64,000 nucleotides of DNA from Roseimaritima multifibrata (GCF_007741495.1 NZ_CP036262.1:744001-808000), one strand, 5' to 3'. Shown: positions 8,925-16,503, numbered from the stretch's first letter. Made by a program: numbers and translations. The notes: generated by a model from the sequence alone, not told the origin.

Positions 8925-9286
8925 GCTTGGCGCTCGGCAAGGTAGGTTTGCAAGTCGGTGGTGTCCTTAATGACGCGTTCCAGGCCCAGGGTTCGCAGCA
9001 GCCCCAGCAAGGCGTTCGACATTTGGGTATACACGCCGTGGTCAAAGGCCCCGGTCTCCGCTGCCGTGCATTCCATCGTTTCAAGTTGTACGCTCATAAA
9101 CACAGCCCGCTGGCATAGTAACTCCTTCTGGTAGCTGTCGGCCCCGGTGTCGTCCGCCAGCGTCTGGTAACGGTGGCGTACCTCCTTCGCAATGCCCGTG
9201 CGACCATCAATCATTTCCCAAAAACGTGGGACGAAAGTGGCCGGGACAGCAATCTCTTTCAGTCGTTCCGGTCGGCGTTTGGCCAT
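8921..9286 (-). CDS. Probable terminase small subunit
   Basis: 121 aa from the ATG at 9286 (M-A-K-R-R-P-E-R-L-K). No family motif is firmly recognised. The call rests on size, the basic N-terminus, the helical composition and the four-base overlap with the terminase large subunit gene, which is the usual TerS-TerL arrangement. The protein would recognise the packaging start site. An upstream start would add 28 residues of Pro/Thr-rich sequence and is less likely. Confidence 0.55.
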   Translation of the reverse strand: MAKRRPERLKEIAVPATFVPRFWEMIDGRTGIAKEVRHRYQTLADDTGADSYQKELLCQRAVFMSVQLETMECTAAETGAFDHGVYTQMSNALLGLLRTLGLERVIKDTTDLQTYLAERQA

Positions 9287-9419
9287 GGTGTCTTGGTGGT
9301 GTCGTGGTGTAACTGGGTGGCAGTTGGTCGGTAGTCGTAGTGTGACCAGGGGCGTTCTAGGCGAAGTCACGGGGGAAGGTCAAACCTCTCAGGACCTGAT
9401 TCCGGGCATTTAGGCAAAA

Positions 9420-10010
9420 CTATTTTGTAGCAGCCAAGTATCGGGCCACCGTGGCCCGTGACACGCCCATAGCAGCGGCCACCTCGTGCTGCGTTAGCCC
9501 TTTGTTGCTTAGCCGCCTGGCCTTGGTGGGGCTGGCTTTGCGGTGGCCTGGCTTGGTCCCCTTGTACTTACCTTGGGCCTTGGCAACCTGGATGCCCGCT
9601 GCCTGCCGTTCGCGTCGTAGCTCCTGCTCCATCTGCGCGACACCAAGCAGCACAGCTGCAATCATTTGTCCCACCGTGCCGCTAAAGTCCAGCTGCTGGC
9701 CGACGGACACTAACCGTATGCCTGCCTTGGCCCAGTCGGTGATGGTGTCTATGCCGTCACGCATGGACCGACTTAGCCTGTCCAGCTTGTAGACCACCAC
9801 CGTGCCCACCGTGCCGCTAAACACGTCCTGCTGCAGCTGCTTAAAGCCGGGCCGGTCCAGGTGGTCGCCTGTGTCCTGGTCGACGTACCAGCGCACAGCG
9901 TCCGCGTGGTGGCCGTGGTTGTTTAGCCACTGTTGGACCACGGCGCGCTGGCCCGCTTCGTTTTGGCCTGTGGTCGATACGCGGATGTAGACTGCGATTA
10001 GTTTTGCCAT
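9420..10010 (-). CDS. Small serine recombinase (resolvase/invertase type)
   Basis: 196 aa from the ATG at 10010, with GAGGA upstream. Catalytic domain: Y-I-R-V-S-T-T-G-Q (catalytic Ser), V-Y-K-L-D-R-L-S-R-S-M-R-D, and the long E helix with E-R-Q-A-A-G-I. The C-terminal helix-turn-helix is L-T-Q-H-E-V-A-A-A-M-G-V-S-R-A-T-V. This is the complete layout of Tn3-type resolvases and Pin/Hin invertases. It may resolve multimers or invert a segment. The non-coding stretch just upstream (10011-10547) would be the natural place for its target site. Too small to be the element's integrase. Confidence 0.88.
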   Translation of the reverse strand: MAKLIAVYIRVSTTGQNEAGQRAVVQQWLNNHGHHADAVRWYVDQDTGDHLDRPGFKQLQQDVFSGTVGTVVVYKLDRLSRSMRDGIDTITDWAKAGIRLVSVGQQLDFSGTVGQMIAAVLLGVAQMEQELRRERQAAGIQVAKAQGKYKGTKPGHRKASPTKARRLSNKGLTQHEVAAAMGVSRATVARYLAATK

Positions 10011-10547
10011 TGCTCTTGTCCTCTGGGGCAGGTGTTTGTTCGCGACGTGACCAAACAGGGTACAGCTCAGATGCAACAAGAAGCTAGCCCTCCGGGGCCC
10101 TGGTATTTGCTAGGGTTTTGCAGGTCCTGGGCGTCTGGGTGCAGGGCGACCCTATTTGCTACCAGGGCAGGTGGTGGGCTGCTGTCGGTGGCAGGCATTT
10201 GCGGGTAGGGGCAAAAACCGCATCAAGGGCGGGGGCTGTTCCTCGGGCCCCTCTGGGCCCCTGTGTTGCTTGTCGCCTGTTACCCGTGACGGGATGTGGG
10301 TGGTGCTAGGGGTTACCAGCTACGCATTGGCGGGTGTGCTACGTGGTGGCAGTTGGATTTGTTGCCGCCTATTCATCGCGTGTTGTGCGCTGCTAGCTAC
10401 GCGTTGGTGGTGGTGCCTGTTACTGGTGGCGCGTGTGCAGTCATTGCGGGGCAAGTTCCAATCGGTGATAATCCGCTGCAACCGTTATCGCCCGTTATCC
10501 CTGCGGCGGTGGGGACAGTTACCATTTATGCCAACGAAGGAACTTGA
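10011..10547. other. Divergent non-coding region with short direct repeats
   Basis: Lies between the resolvase gene (minus) and a plus-strand gene, so it should hold two divergent promoters. It is G/T-rich, with two copies of GGGCCCCT and two of GCTACGCRTTGG (10319-10330 and 10396-10407). A third copy of the 11-base core lies at 10980-10990, past the plus-strand gene. Reading frames here have no recognisable motif. It may contain the resolvase target site. Confidence 0.4.
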
Positions 10548-10958
10548 ATGACAAACCCGGCCAGAGCGTCAACACAATACGGTGATTGCGCTGGAACGAT
10601 TTGTGTGGATGGATTCAACGGACTTACTATCTTCGATCTAATCGAATCCTCGGCAGCACCAAAGGGCTACTGGCCGGTCGGACTTCGCATTTATGGATGG
10701 GGGACCGAAGGACGTGATAGGGATGGCCAACCACCGAAGCTTTCCGCAAAAGTACTCTGCGTTGACACAGACCAGGTCGGGACTGGCCCCGACAAAATCC
10801 TTAATTATTGTCGCAATAACCCGGAGCTTCATACGTTTGAATTCGACGCAGAGATTGACATTCTTAAACTCCTGTCGCAGCTAAAGCGATTGGACATCGT
10901 CCTGTTGTCCAGGGTTGTTGAGGATGCTGAAGTCAGGATCCAGCCGGTTCAAGATTAA
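10548..10958 (+). CDS. Unknown protein, only plus-strand gene in element 1
   Basis: 136 aa, not recognised. Start supported by GAAGGAACTTGA directly upstream of the ATG. The sequence reads as a compact soluble domain (T-I-C-V-D-G-F-N-G-L-T-I-F-D-L ... L-K-L-L-S-Q-L-K-R-L-D-I-V-L-L-S-R) without signal or membrane segment. It is more AT-rich than its neighbours and runs opposite to them. The direct repeats at 10396-10407 and 10980-10990 bracket it. These signs suggest a separately acquired cargo gene; function unknown. Confidence 0.6.
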   Translation: MTNPARASTQYGDCAGTICVDGFNGLTIFDLIESSAAPKGYWPVGLRIYGWGTEGRDRDGQPPKLSAKVLCVDTDQVGTGPDKILNYCRNNPELHTFEFDAEIDILKLLSQLKRLDIVLLSRVVEDAEVRIQPVQD

Positions 10959-11187
10959 CAGCGACGCGCACCGCTACCGGCTACGCGTTGCAGGCTGTGT
11001 ACCGGCAACCACGGCCGGGCTGCCGGCCGGCGGTCTAGCTATAGCCCTGTCTCGTTGCGCTCGACGCCGTCTCGCGGCCGTTCGGGGCTGCCCTGGTGTC
11101 ATCAGACCCTCGGGCTGCTTGGTGGCGTCCTGGGGCCAATAAAAAAACCGCGGCGGTGGTGGTCCGTTGCGGGGCGTGGTGGTGGCA

Positions 11188-11562
11188 TTATGCGTTGTTA
11201 AAAAAGTCCGCAAACCGGGCTTGGTTGTCACCGTAGGCCAACCGCTCCAACCAACGGGCCCTGGTGTTGGCGTACTGGACCCGGTCAATGTCAAATTCCA
11301 ACGCAGGCCCAATACCGCCCACGTAGTCGTCTCCCAGGTACATCAATAGGTAGTCGCCCTTGGCTGTCGCCTTGGTGTAGCGGGTGTGGTGGATGTGTCC
11401 CTGGTGCTCTGGGAACATTGGACACCACCGCAGGCTAGGGCCGTCGCCGTCGTCAGGTAGCCATTTTGCAGCGGCAAGCCAAAAGTCCCCGCTGACAGGC
11501 CGCAGCAGGCCCAGCACCGCGCCACCGTCTAGCAGCTTTGTTAGTAGTTCATCCGTATTCAT
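11188..11562 (-). CDS. Unknown protein, 124 aa (element 1)
   Basis: Not recognised. An acidic soluble protein that begins M-N-T-D-E-L-L-T-K-L-L-D-G-G and contains a Trp-rich middle and the segment Y-L-L-M-Y-L-G-D-D-Y-V-G. No membrane segment. Ribosome-binding site weak. It is the third gene of a minus-strand run from 12266, separated by about 100 bases from the gene before it. The stretch 10959-11187 after its end holds no gene that I can support. Confidence 0.5.
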   Translation of the reverse strand: MNTDELLTKLLDGGAVLGLLRPVSGDFWLAAAKWLPDDGDGPSLRWCPMFPEHQGHIHHTRYTKATAKGDYLLMYLGDDYVGGIGPALEFDIDRVQYANTRARWLERLAYGDNQARFADFFNNA

Positions 11563-11661
11563 TTGTTCTAGATTCCAATTGGTTGCAAGGTTGGCAAAAG
11601 TAAAAGCCCGCCCCGGTAGGTCCGGCGCGGGCTTGGTCGTGGTGTCGGTTGGTGGCGGCGG

Positions 11662-12102
11662 TTACGCGATGGCGTCGGCAGCCAGGCCCAAAAAGCCACG
11701 GGCAGCGTGGTGGGCGTTCTTTAAGCAAAACTTCGACTCCACCGGGTTTGGCTTCCCGTAGGCCGCATCCAGCTCCGCAACCATTGCGTCTGTAACGCCT
11801 GCCGCTAACCCGTGCTTGGCAACGACGACGCCCGCAAGGTAGGGCCGCGTCCGCATAGGTCGGACGCCGGGCAGGCTGGGTGGCCCTTCGTTGGGTGGTG
11901 TCTGCCTAGGTGCGGGGGCGGTGGTGTCGTCGGTCGTTGCGGCTACCTTGGGGTTTTTGCCAGCCTTGTCCTTGGCGGTGTAAAAGGCCTTGGCCGCGTG
12001 GGCGTCGTCAAAGGTTTTAGTACGTCGCTGCCCTTTGCTTCCCCAGTCGTAGCTCACGCTCACGGTGGGGTCTGGTGTCGCTAGTGGTTTCTTCTTTCCC
12101 AT
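11662..12102 (-). CDS. Unknown basic protein, 146 aa (element 1)
   Basis: Not recognised. Lys/Arg-rich N-terminus (M-G-K-K-K), a Pro/Thr-rich linker in the middle and a helical C-terminus with N-A-H-H-A-A-R-G-F-L-G-L-A-A. The start codon overlaps the stop of the preceding gene (ATGA at 12099-12102 in minus sense), so the two are translated together. The N-terminal segment with Y-D-W-G and K-A-F-Y-T-A-K-D could bind nucleic acid, but this is a guess from composition. Confidence 0.5.
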   Translation of the reverse strand: MGKKKPLATPDPTVSVSYDWGSKGQRRTKTFDDAHAAKAFYTAKDKAGKNPKVAATTDDTTAPAPRQTPPNEGPPSLPGVRPMRTRPYLAGVVVAKHGLAAGVTDAMVAELDAAYGKPNPVESKFCLKNAHHAARGFLGLAADAIA

Positions 12103-12266
12103 CAGTCTTGGTCCTTGGCAGGTGGTTTAACCTGGGCAGCTGGGTTGCTGTCCACTGCATTGACTCTAGACAGCATCTGGTGCGGGAGCAACTCGATGAA
12201 CCGGAGCAGGCGGCTGGTTTCTGGGATAAAGTTTTTGGGGGCGTGCGGCTGGTAAGGACGGGGCAT
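12102..12266 (-). CDS. Small protein, about 54 aa (element 1)
   Basis: Begins M-P-R-P-Y-Q-P-H-A-P-K-N-F-I-P-E. An earlier TTG start would read through the upstream tandem repeat as W-L-P-W-L-P, which looks like translated repeat rather than protein, so the ATG at 12266 is chosen. No ribosome-binding site is clear. Support is the ATGA overlap with the next gene. Confidence 0.4.
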   Translation of the reverse strand: MPRPYQPHAPKNFIPETSRLLRFIELLPHQMLSRVNAVDSNPAAQVKPPAKDQD

Positions 12267-12277
12267 GTGGCTAAGTA

Positions 12278-12311
12278 GCCAGGGCAGCCAGGGCAGCCAG
12301 GGCAGCCAGGA
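12278..12311. repeat. Tandem repeat of AGGGCAGCC
   Basis: About three and a half copies of the 9-base unit in a row, just upstream of the small gene that starts at 12266. It could be an iteron-like protein-binding array or a slippage product. Copy number is low and no matching array is seen elsewhere in the window. Confidence 0.6.
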
Positions 12312-12376
12312 CACTAGGGGTTTACACAATGCGCCCAACGTGCGGCTATTGGCGTTTCGCGTTGCAATTTACTGCA

Positions 12377-13090
12377 CTAATTGTGCTGGTGGCCCTCGGC
12401 GATAGGTGAAAATGGCGCACCCCAGCGACGGACCGTCGACTCTGGCTTTCCTAGCACCCTCGCAATTTGCCGGTTACCCATTCCAGCCAATCGCATCCAC
12501 CTTACCTTTGGCTCTGCCTCCAGTCGCTCACGTTTCTTGCTTCCTGGTTTCGATTTGCGTGGCCGCCCGCCGCTACCACCTTTCGCGGCTTGCCCAATTT
12601 GTGACAAATGGCGATTCTCTTCTTTTGCGCTAGCACGCGGCTCAAGGTGTGTGACCAGCGTGACGCCATCAGCTATGTGCATTAGACCCGCTAAAGTGTC
12701 TTCATCAGCTTGGACGTGCTGGCAGGTACGCGCGCCAAAGCCAGGCTGGCGTACAAACCGGTTTGGTGTGACAGCCAGTAACACAGCGTCATGGTGCTTT
12801 GCCAGTGCAACCGACGAGCGTAACGACGACAGGTCCACGCCGCTGCCAATGCGTTTGTCTACGGCAACAACCTTGCCGCCCACCGTAGTGACTTGTGCGC
12901 GCAGATAGGTTTCGTGGTCGTCCAGGTGGCTCTTCTGTCCAGCGGTGCTGACCCGCAAACGCAATACAACCTGCATGCCGGGTTGGATAAAAGTAAACGG
13001 TTTAATCGGCGTGCTAGCAGCCCTCGCCAGTAGAGCACGCTGGCGTCGTGCAGGGTTGCGGCGTCCGCGTTTCGGTTTGATTGTATTCAT
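12377..13090 (-). CDS. Divergent serine-recombinase-like protein
   Basis: 237 aa from the ATG at 13090. After a basic N-terminal tail (P-K-R-G-R-R-N-P-A-R-R-Q-R) comes a resolvase-type opening V-L-R-L-R-V-S-T-A-G-Q, which keeps the catalytic Ser and the Arg two before it. The usual D-R-L-x-R block is replaced by T-P-N-R-F-V-R-Q, and one central segment is reduced. The C-terminus ends in a helix-turn-helix (M-G-N-R-Q-I-A-R-V-L-G-K-P-E-S-T-V-R-R-W). Whether it still recombines is uncertain; it may act as a DNA-binding directionality factor or repressor. It is the first gene from the right end of element 1, next to a strong inverted repeat. Confidence 0.7.
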   Translation of the reverse strand: MNTIKPKRGRRNPARRQRALLARAASTPIKPFTFIQPGMQVVLRLRVSTAGQKSHLDDHETYLRAQVTTVGGKVVAVDKRIGSGVDLSSLRSSVALAKHHDAVLLAVTPNRFVRQPGFGARTCQHVQADEDTLAGLMHIADGVTLVTHLEPRASAKEENRHLSQIGQAAKGGSGGRPRKSKPGSKKRERLEAEPKVRWMRLAGMGNRQIARVLGKPESTVRRWGAPFSPIAEGHQHN

Positions 13091-13119
13091 AAATTCCCAA
13101 TGTGTTGCGACTTGGGCAG

Positions 13120-13160
13120 CCCCGGCCGTCCGGCGCATTGGGACACGCGGACGGCCGGGG
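13120..13160. promoter_or_regulatory. 13-bp perfect inverted repeat near right end of element 1
   Basis: CCCCGGCCGTCCG (13120-13132) and its exact complement (13148-13160) are separated by 15 bases. It lies 30 bases upstream of the recombinase-like gene start and about 100 bases inside attR. An operator or a recombination accessory site is more likely than a terminator, as there is no T-run on either side. Confidence 0.6.
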
Positions 13161-13262
13161 CAAGGTGGGGGATCAGTCCCACAAACCCATAGTCGGTCAG
13201 TATTAGCTATCGTCGGTAATTGTCAATTCAATGGGGGCATGACTGGGGCCAAAGCCGGTGCA

Positions 13263-13291
13263 GGCAAACTGGCGACAACCTGCTGATGATC
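13263..13291. other. attR of element 1
   Basis: The element arm 13263-13279 (GGCAAACTGGCGACAAC) is followed by CTGCTGATG, and comM resumes at 13289 (ATC, Ile of [10 protein letters not shown]). In the excised circle the two arms would flank the 8-base centre CTGCTGAT, so the shared TGATG core starts at the dyad centre, as expected for a serine integrase site. Confidence 0.85.
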
Positions 13292-13659
13292 GGGCCGCCA
13301 GGGAGCGGAAAAACGATGTTGGCGAAGCGATTGCCGACGGTTCTGCCGGAATTGGTAGCCGGTGAGTCGATCGAAACGACTCGAATCTATAGTGCGATTG
13401 GGCAGTTGCCCGCCGGTCAGCCGTTGCTTGCCAGACGGCCCTTCCGCAGCCCTCATCATACGATCAGTGATGCCGGCTTGGTCGGCGGAGGCAGTCCACC
13501 ATCGCCGGGAGAAATATCGAAAGCGCACAACGGGATCCTTTTCTTGGATGAACTACCCGAATTTAACCGCAAGACGTTGGAGGTGATGCGTCAGCCTTTA
13601 GAGGATGGAGTCGTTACGATCAGTCGAGCGCTTCGAAGCACGACGTTCCCAAAGGACTT
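13289..13659 (+). pseudogene. comM: comM middle piece (Walker A and B), between elements 1 and 2
   Basis: These 371 bases continue comM in the same frame. They encode I-G-P-P-G-S-G-K-T (Walker A), [36 protein letters not shown] (Walker B) and L-R-Q-P-L-E-D-G-type residues, ending at F-P-K-D. The frame is open, but the upstream codons (13220-13288) and downstream codons (13660-13795) belong to the elements, so no functional product is expected. No stop or indel has accumulated, which argues that the insertions are recent or that comM is periodically restored. Confidence 0.95.
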
Positions 13660-15281
13660 GCCAACTCTTGCGATACAGGAACCGCCCACGCTGGGAACGA
13701 TTCGGCACGGAAGTAAATCACCCCGCCCCGTAGCTTGTGCGACGACCGCTTGCCGCATGGAACCCGCTCGATGTCAACGTCAACCCGCTCGATAAACTGC
13801 CCTAGCATCTCGGCCAATACAGGGGGATCGTATTCGGTGCCCACGATGGCCTCCAGTCGATCAAGCCAACGGATAGCGGAATCAATGCGTTCCTCTGCCC
13901 GTGCAATCTGCTCTGCGGCTGGGGCGGTTGTTTTTGCCAGTCGGTCGGTCAGCGTGTCGCGTTCGTCTTGGATCGTCCTAACCCGCTTCTCGACCAATGG
14001 TCGCAAGTCTTCGGACGTCGATAACATCGCGTTGACTGCCTGCTCAAGCTCGCCCTCTGTCTCTGCCAGTCTTTGCCGGTCGGCTGCGCGGTTGCGCTCA
14101 ATGTCCCCGCTGCCTTCTAGCAAGATTTCCCGCATCTGGTCTTTGATGGCTTCACGCTCAGCGGAGCCGAAAAACTTATCAATGAACTCGGTACGGATCG
14201 CTTTAAGGATTTCCCCTAAAACCAAATCCTCCTTAACGGTTCGCCGCTCGCATGTCCCCCGACTGTTCTGGTAGTCGATGCAGATATAGCGTTTCACATT
14301 CTCGCCCTTGGCAGACGTACCGCAAAGACGCGAGCCGCAATTCTTGCAAAACAGCAACCCGGTCAGTGCGTAACGGTTTTTCGACTTCGGGCCGGTCATG
14401 TTCTTGTTCTTGGCTTTGCGTTGATGGCATCGGTCGAATAACTCTTGGCTTACCAATGGCTCGTGACAATTCGTGATAACCGACCACTCGCTTTCCGGTC
14501 GGTTGATGCGGTCCCCACTAGGGGAGCCGTACGGCAGATACTTCGATGCGGTCGACTTTCCGTAGGCGAGATGTCCCCGGTAAACAACATTGTTCACGGT
14601 GTGCCGTATGGACTGCTGCTGCCAGTTGTTCCCCCGTCGCGTCTTGACTCCCTGCGATGTCAACCACGCCGCGATTTCACGATAGGATTTCCCTGCCGCG
14701 TATTGCTCGAAAATGGCCTTCAATATTCGGACTTCCGATGGCTTGGCGGGAATCAGCTTGCCGGTCTCGCTGTCGACTTCATAGCCAAACGGAGCAAAGC
14801 CACGGGTCCAGCGTCCCAGTTTCTCAACTCGGTCTTGTCCACGGCGGACGTTTGCGGATAAGTCGCGTAGATACTGCGCCTTGCCCATCTGGCTTGCCAT
14901 GTAGCCAAGTTGCCCCGTCAACGTCGTCCAGTCGATGGCCCCGGCGGTGGTTGTGACAAGGCTAACTCCTGCGCTGCGTAGCGGCTCGATCCACTTACCG
15001 GCTTCAATAAGATCGAACCGGCCGAACCTGTCTTGGTCCCAGCATAGGATAGCTTCAAACTTTCGCGTTGAACCGTCCGCAATCATGCGACGGAAACCGG
15101 CCCGCTTCTCGGTATTATTGCCACTTACCCCCAAGTCCTCGTAAGTCGCAACGATTTCATAACCATGCTCGATGGCAAGTTTCGCGATTGCTTCACGCTG
15201 CTGCTCTGGGCTCGTTTCCTGCTTGTCCGTTGACATGCGGACGTAAGACGCTGCCGGTGTTTGCTTCGGCTTTGCGACCAT
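13620..15281 (-). CDS. Large serine recombinase, probable integrase of element 2
   Basis: 553 aa. Resolvase domain: [10 protein letters not shown] with the catalytic Ser, D-L-G-V-S-G, and [11 protein letters not shown]. Recombinase domain with [12 protein letters not shown] near residue 210, zinc ribbon ([12 protein letters not shown] ... Y-I-C-I-D-Y ... G-T-C-E-R-R), then a coiled coil rich in Glu, Arg and Leu. It belongs to a different subfamily from the recombinase of element 1. The last ~12 codons and the stop (13620-13658) are comM DNA read on the other strand, so integration replaces its C-terminal tail. In the excised circle the frame would continue for about 25 other residues to a stop at 24162-24164. 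Confidence 0.92.
   Translation of the reverse strand: MVAKPKQTPAASYVRMSTDKQETSPEQQREAIAKLAIEHGYEIVATYEDLGVSGNNTEKRAGFRRMIADGSTRKFEAILCWDQDRFGRFDLIEAGKWIEPLRSAGVSLVTTTAGAIDWTTLTGQLGYMASQMGKAQYLRDLSANVRRGQDRVEKLGRWTRGFAPFGYEVDSETGKLIPAKPSEVRILKAIFEQYAAGKSYREIAAWLTSQGVKTRRGNNWQQQSIRHTVNNVVYRGHLAYGKSTASKYLPYGSPSGDRINRPESEWSVITNCHEPLVSQELFDRCHQRKAKNKNMTGPKSKNRYALTGLLFCKNCGSRLCGTSAKGENVKRYICIDYQNSRGTCERRTVKEDLVLGEILKAIRTEFIDKFFGSAEREAIKDQMREILLEGSGDIERNRAADRQRLAETEGELEQAVNAMLSTSEDLRPLVEKRVRTIQDERDTLTDRLAKTTAPAAEQIARAEERIDSAIRWLDRLEAIVGTEYDPPVLAEMLGQFIERVDVDIERVPCGKRSSHKLRGGVIYFRAESFPAWAVPVSQELASPLGTSCFEALD
13655..13666. other. attL of element 2
   Basis: The core GACTT continues into the element as GACTTGCCAACT. 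This is the exact complement of AGTTGGCAAGTC at 24220-24231 near the other end. To the left is comM (T-T-F-P-K-D). Confidence 0.85.
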
Positions 15282-15362
15282 GCGACACTCACTTTCTCGG
15301 TAGTGGTGATTGATTCTCGAAAATTAAATAGGGCAACCAGTCGAGAAACTGGCTTTCGGCAT

Positions 15363-15378
15363 GGGTAATTAGTCCGCG
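15363..15378. promoter_or_regulatory. Conserved TAATTA motif, copy 2
   Basis: GGGTAATTAGTCCGCG, identical over 16 bases to the copy upstream of the element 1 recombinase, and 81 bases upstream of the element 2 recombinase start on the same strand. The flanking hairpin of copy 1 is absent here, so the core itself is what is conserved. Confidence 0.55.
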
Positions 15379-15520
15379 CCTAGCCCAGCTTTAGTTATCG
15401 CTAAGCCGGGCGTAAAAAGCAAGTAAAGCAACCGCCTGTCTAGGCACTAGCGGAGCCAGTGTCAACTTCTCAGGCCGATGAAAACAACGGGAGTCGCACA
15501 GAAGGGGCATCGGGACCATA

Positions 15521-15550
15521 AAAAAAGCCAAGCTTTCGAAAGCTTGGCTT
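15521..15550 (-). terminator. Rho-independent terminator of the cargo operon
   Basis: A perfect palindrome, GCCAAGCTTTCGAAAGCTTGGC, preceded on the plus strand by a run of six A (a T-run on the minus strand). It lies 119 bases after the end of the minus-strand gene at 15669 and should end transcription of the three-gene cargo before the recombinase gene. Between it and the recombinase (15282-15520) only the conserved motif and a small repeat are seen. Confidence 0.8.
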
Positions 15551-15668
15551 TGGATCGAACGTGACTGCAACCAAAAAGGCTGTAGTTAAAGTGTGCGCAC
15601 ATTTGATTGCCCTTGACCGCGTCTCAATCGTCGCACGTGATGTTCAGCATGGCGTAGATAATCCGTCG

Positions 15669-16058
15669 TCAGAGAGCGTCCCCCCAACGACGAACTACCT
15701 CTGAGCAATCCAAAAGTGCGTACGCCCTCACCCGCTTCGATTTGTTGGATGCAGGGTCCGGGGTGACGTTGAGATGGGCTTTAATCCCATCTTCCTCAAC
15801 GAACCTTGCTTGAAAGCCGCTATTTTTAACATCTTGATAAAGCAGCCTTATTATCCCATATGGCTGCGGCCCCCACTTTTTGCTCGCATACTCAAGTGCT
15901 GCATCCGCATCGTGTTTACGCTCCAAGAAAGCAGAGAACGGATTTTTCTTGTAGTAGTTGGAGGCAGCATTATTTCGATCCTTAGACCAAAAGTTGGAAT
16001 TGGTAACTATCCAAATCAGATGATCTTTAAGATCAGGCTCCTCTCCCTGGACGCACAC
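15669..16058 (-). CDS. Unknown protein, third gene of cargo operon
   Basis: 129 aa, start GTG at 16058, four bases after the stop of the preceding gene, so translation is probably coupled. Not recognised. Soluble; it has L-K-D-H-L-I-W-I-V-T-N-S near the start, aromatic residues in the middle (K-W-G-P-Q-P-Y-G-I-I-R-L-L-Y) and a basic C-terminal part. Lower GC than the rest of element 2. Its pairing with the next gene upstream suggests the two products act together. Confidence 0.6.
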   Translation of the reverse strand: MCVQGEEPDLKDHLIWIVTNSNFWSKDRNNAASNYYKKNPFSAFLERKHDADAALEYASKKWGPQPYGIIRLLYQDVKNSGFQARFVEEDGIKAHLNVTPDPASNKSKRVRAYALLDCSEVVRRWGDAL

Positions 16059-16062
16059 TCAG

Positions 16063-16503
16063 TCACCGCCCCGTTACCCAAGAAATTAGCGAATTCACCT
16101 TCTGGTCATCTTCAATCGTAATCTCGCCTTCAACAGGCTCAGCCCCATTTCGATCCCAGCAAATATAAACCGGCTGGCCGTTAGCTATGTCGAATTCAAT
16201 CTCAAGGCTTCGGTCGTCAACGTGCCACTCGAGCTGGACGCCCCCGTCAGAGGTTGGATTCGCTTTTGGCACGGGATAGCTCACAGAGCGTCGGCAAAAC
16301 ATCTTAGCGTAGCTAATGCAGTCACTATTCACTGCGGAAGCGCCCTGGCCATCCCAGTTTTCATCCATTGCCTGGATTTCATCTAGCCGCCTTGCAAGCT
16401 CTTCTTCTGCGCATTGGTCATAAAAGCTACCGCCCGACAACCAATTTGGTTCAGCCGCTTGCGGGGCAGTCTGGGTAATTCTTTCGGTGGTTGTTTCTGG
16501 CAT
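16063..16503 (-). CDS. Unknown protein with N-W-D-G-Q-G-A motif, second cargo gene
   Basis: 146 aa. Ribosome-binding site AAGGGA upstream of the ATG at 16503. The segment A-M-D-E-N-W-D-G-Q-G-A followed by helices, then S-D-G-G-V-Q-L-E-W-H-V and L-E-I-E-F-D-I, is a pattern I have met in uncharacterised accessory proteins of many bacteria, usually with a small partner gene downstream as here. No catalytic motif is visible. A paired-gene defence or toxin-antitoxin role is possible but unproven. Confidence 0.65.
   Translation of the reverse strand: MPETTTERITQTAPQAAEPNWLSGGSFYDQCAEEELARRLDEIQAMDENWDGQGASAVNSDCISYAKMFCRRSVSYPVPKANPTSDGGVQLEWHVDDRSLEIEFDIANGQPVYICWDRNGAEPVEGEITIEDDQKVNSLISWVTGR

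Larger units (their letters stand above)
2935..13288. mobile_element. Integrative element 1 in comM (about 10.35 kb), satellite-like
   Basis: Boundaries come from the comM reading frame and a shared TGATG core (2930-2934 and 13284-13288). Contents: a TIR-domain gene at the left edge, a large serine recombinase (the likely integrase), a DUF2213-like prohead gene, a coiled-coil gene, terminase large and probable small subunit genes, a resolvase, one plus-strand gene, three small minus-strand genes and a second recombinase-like gene. Nearly everything is on the minus strand. No portal, major capsid, tail, lysis or replication gene was found. This fits a packaging-type phage satellite or a decayed prophage; the intact frames favour the first. 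Confidence 0.9.

Noticed and set aside
10156-10551. Plus-strand frames before the 10548 gene
   Set aside because: Composition is that of G/T-rich non-coding DNA (runs of Trp, Cys, Val) with no start signal.
12278-12311. CRISPR-like array
   Set aside because: The units are 9 bases and directly adjacent, without spacers; no cas gene is in the window.
13289-13659. Idea that element 2 is nested inside element 1
   Set aside because: The 371 bases between them are true comM sequence, and each element has its own pair of matching ends.
13220-13795. A free-standing 191-aa gene around the middle comM piece
   Set aside because: Both ends come from element DNA (attR of element 1, attL of element 2); only 13289-13659 is comM, and the frame fits the other two pieces exactly.
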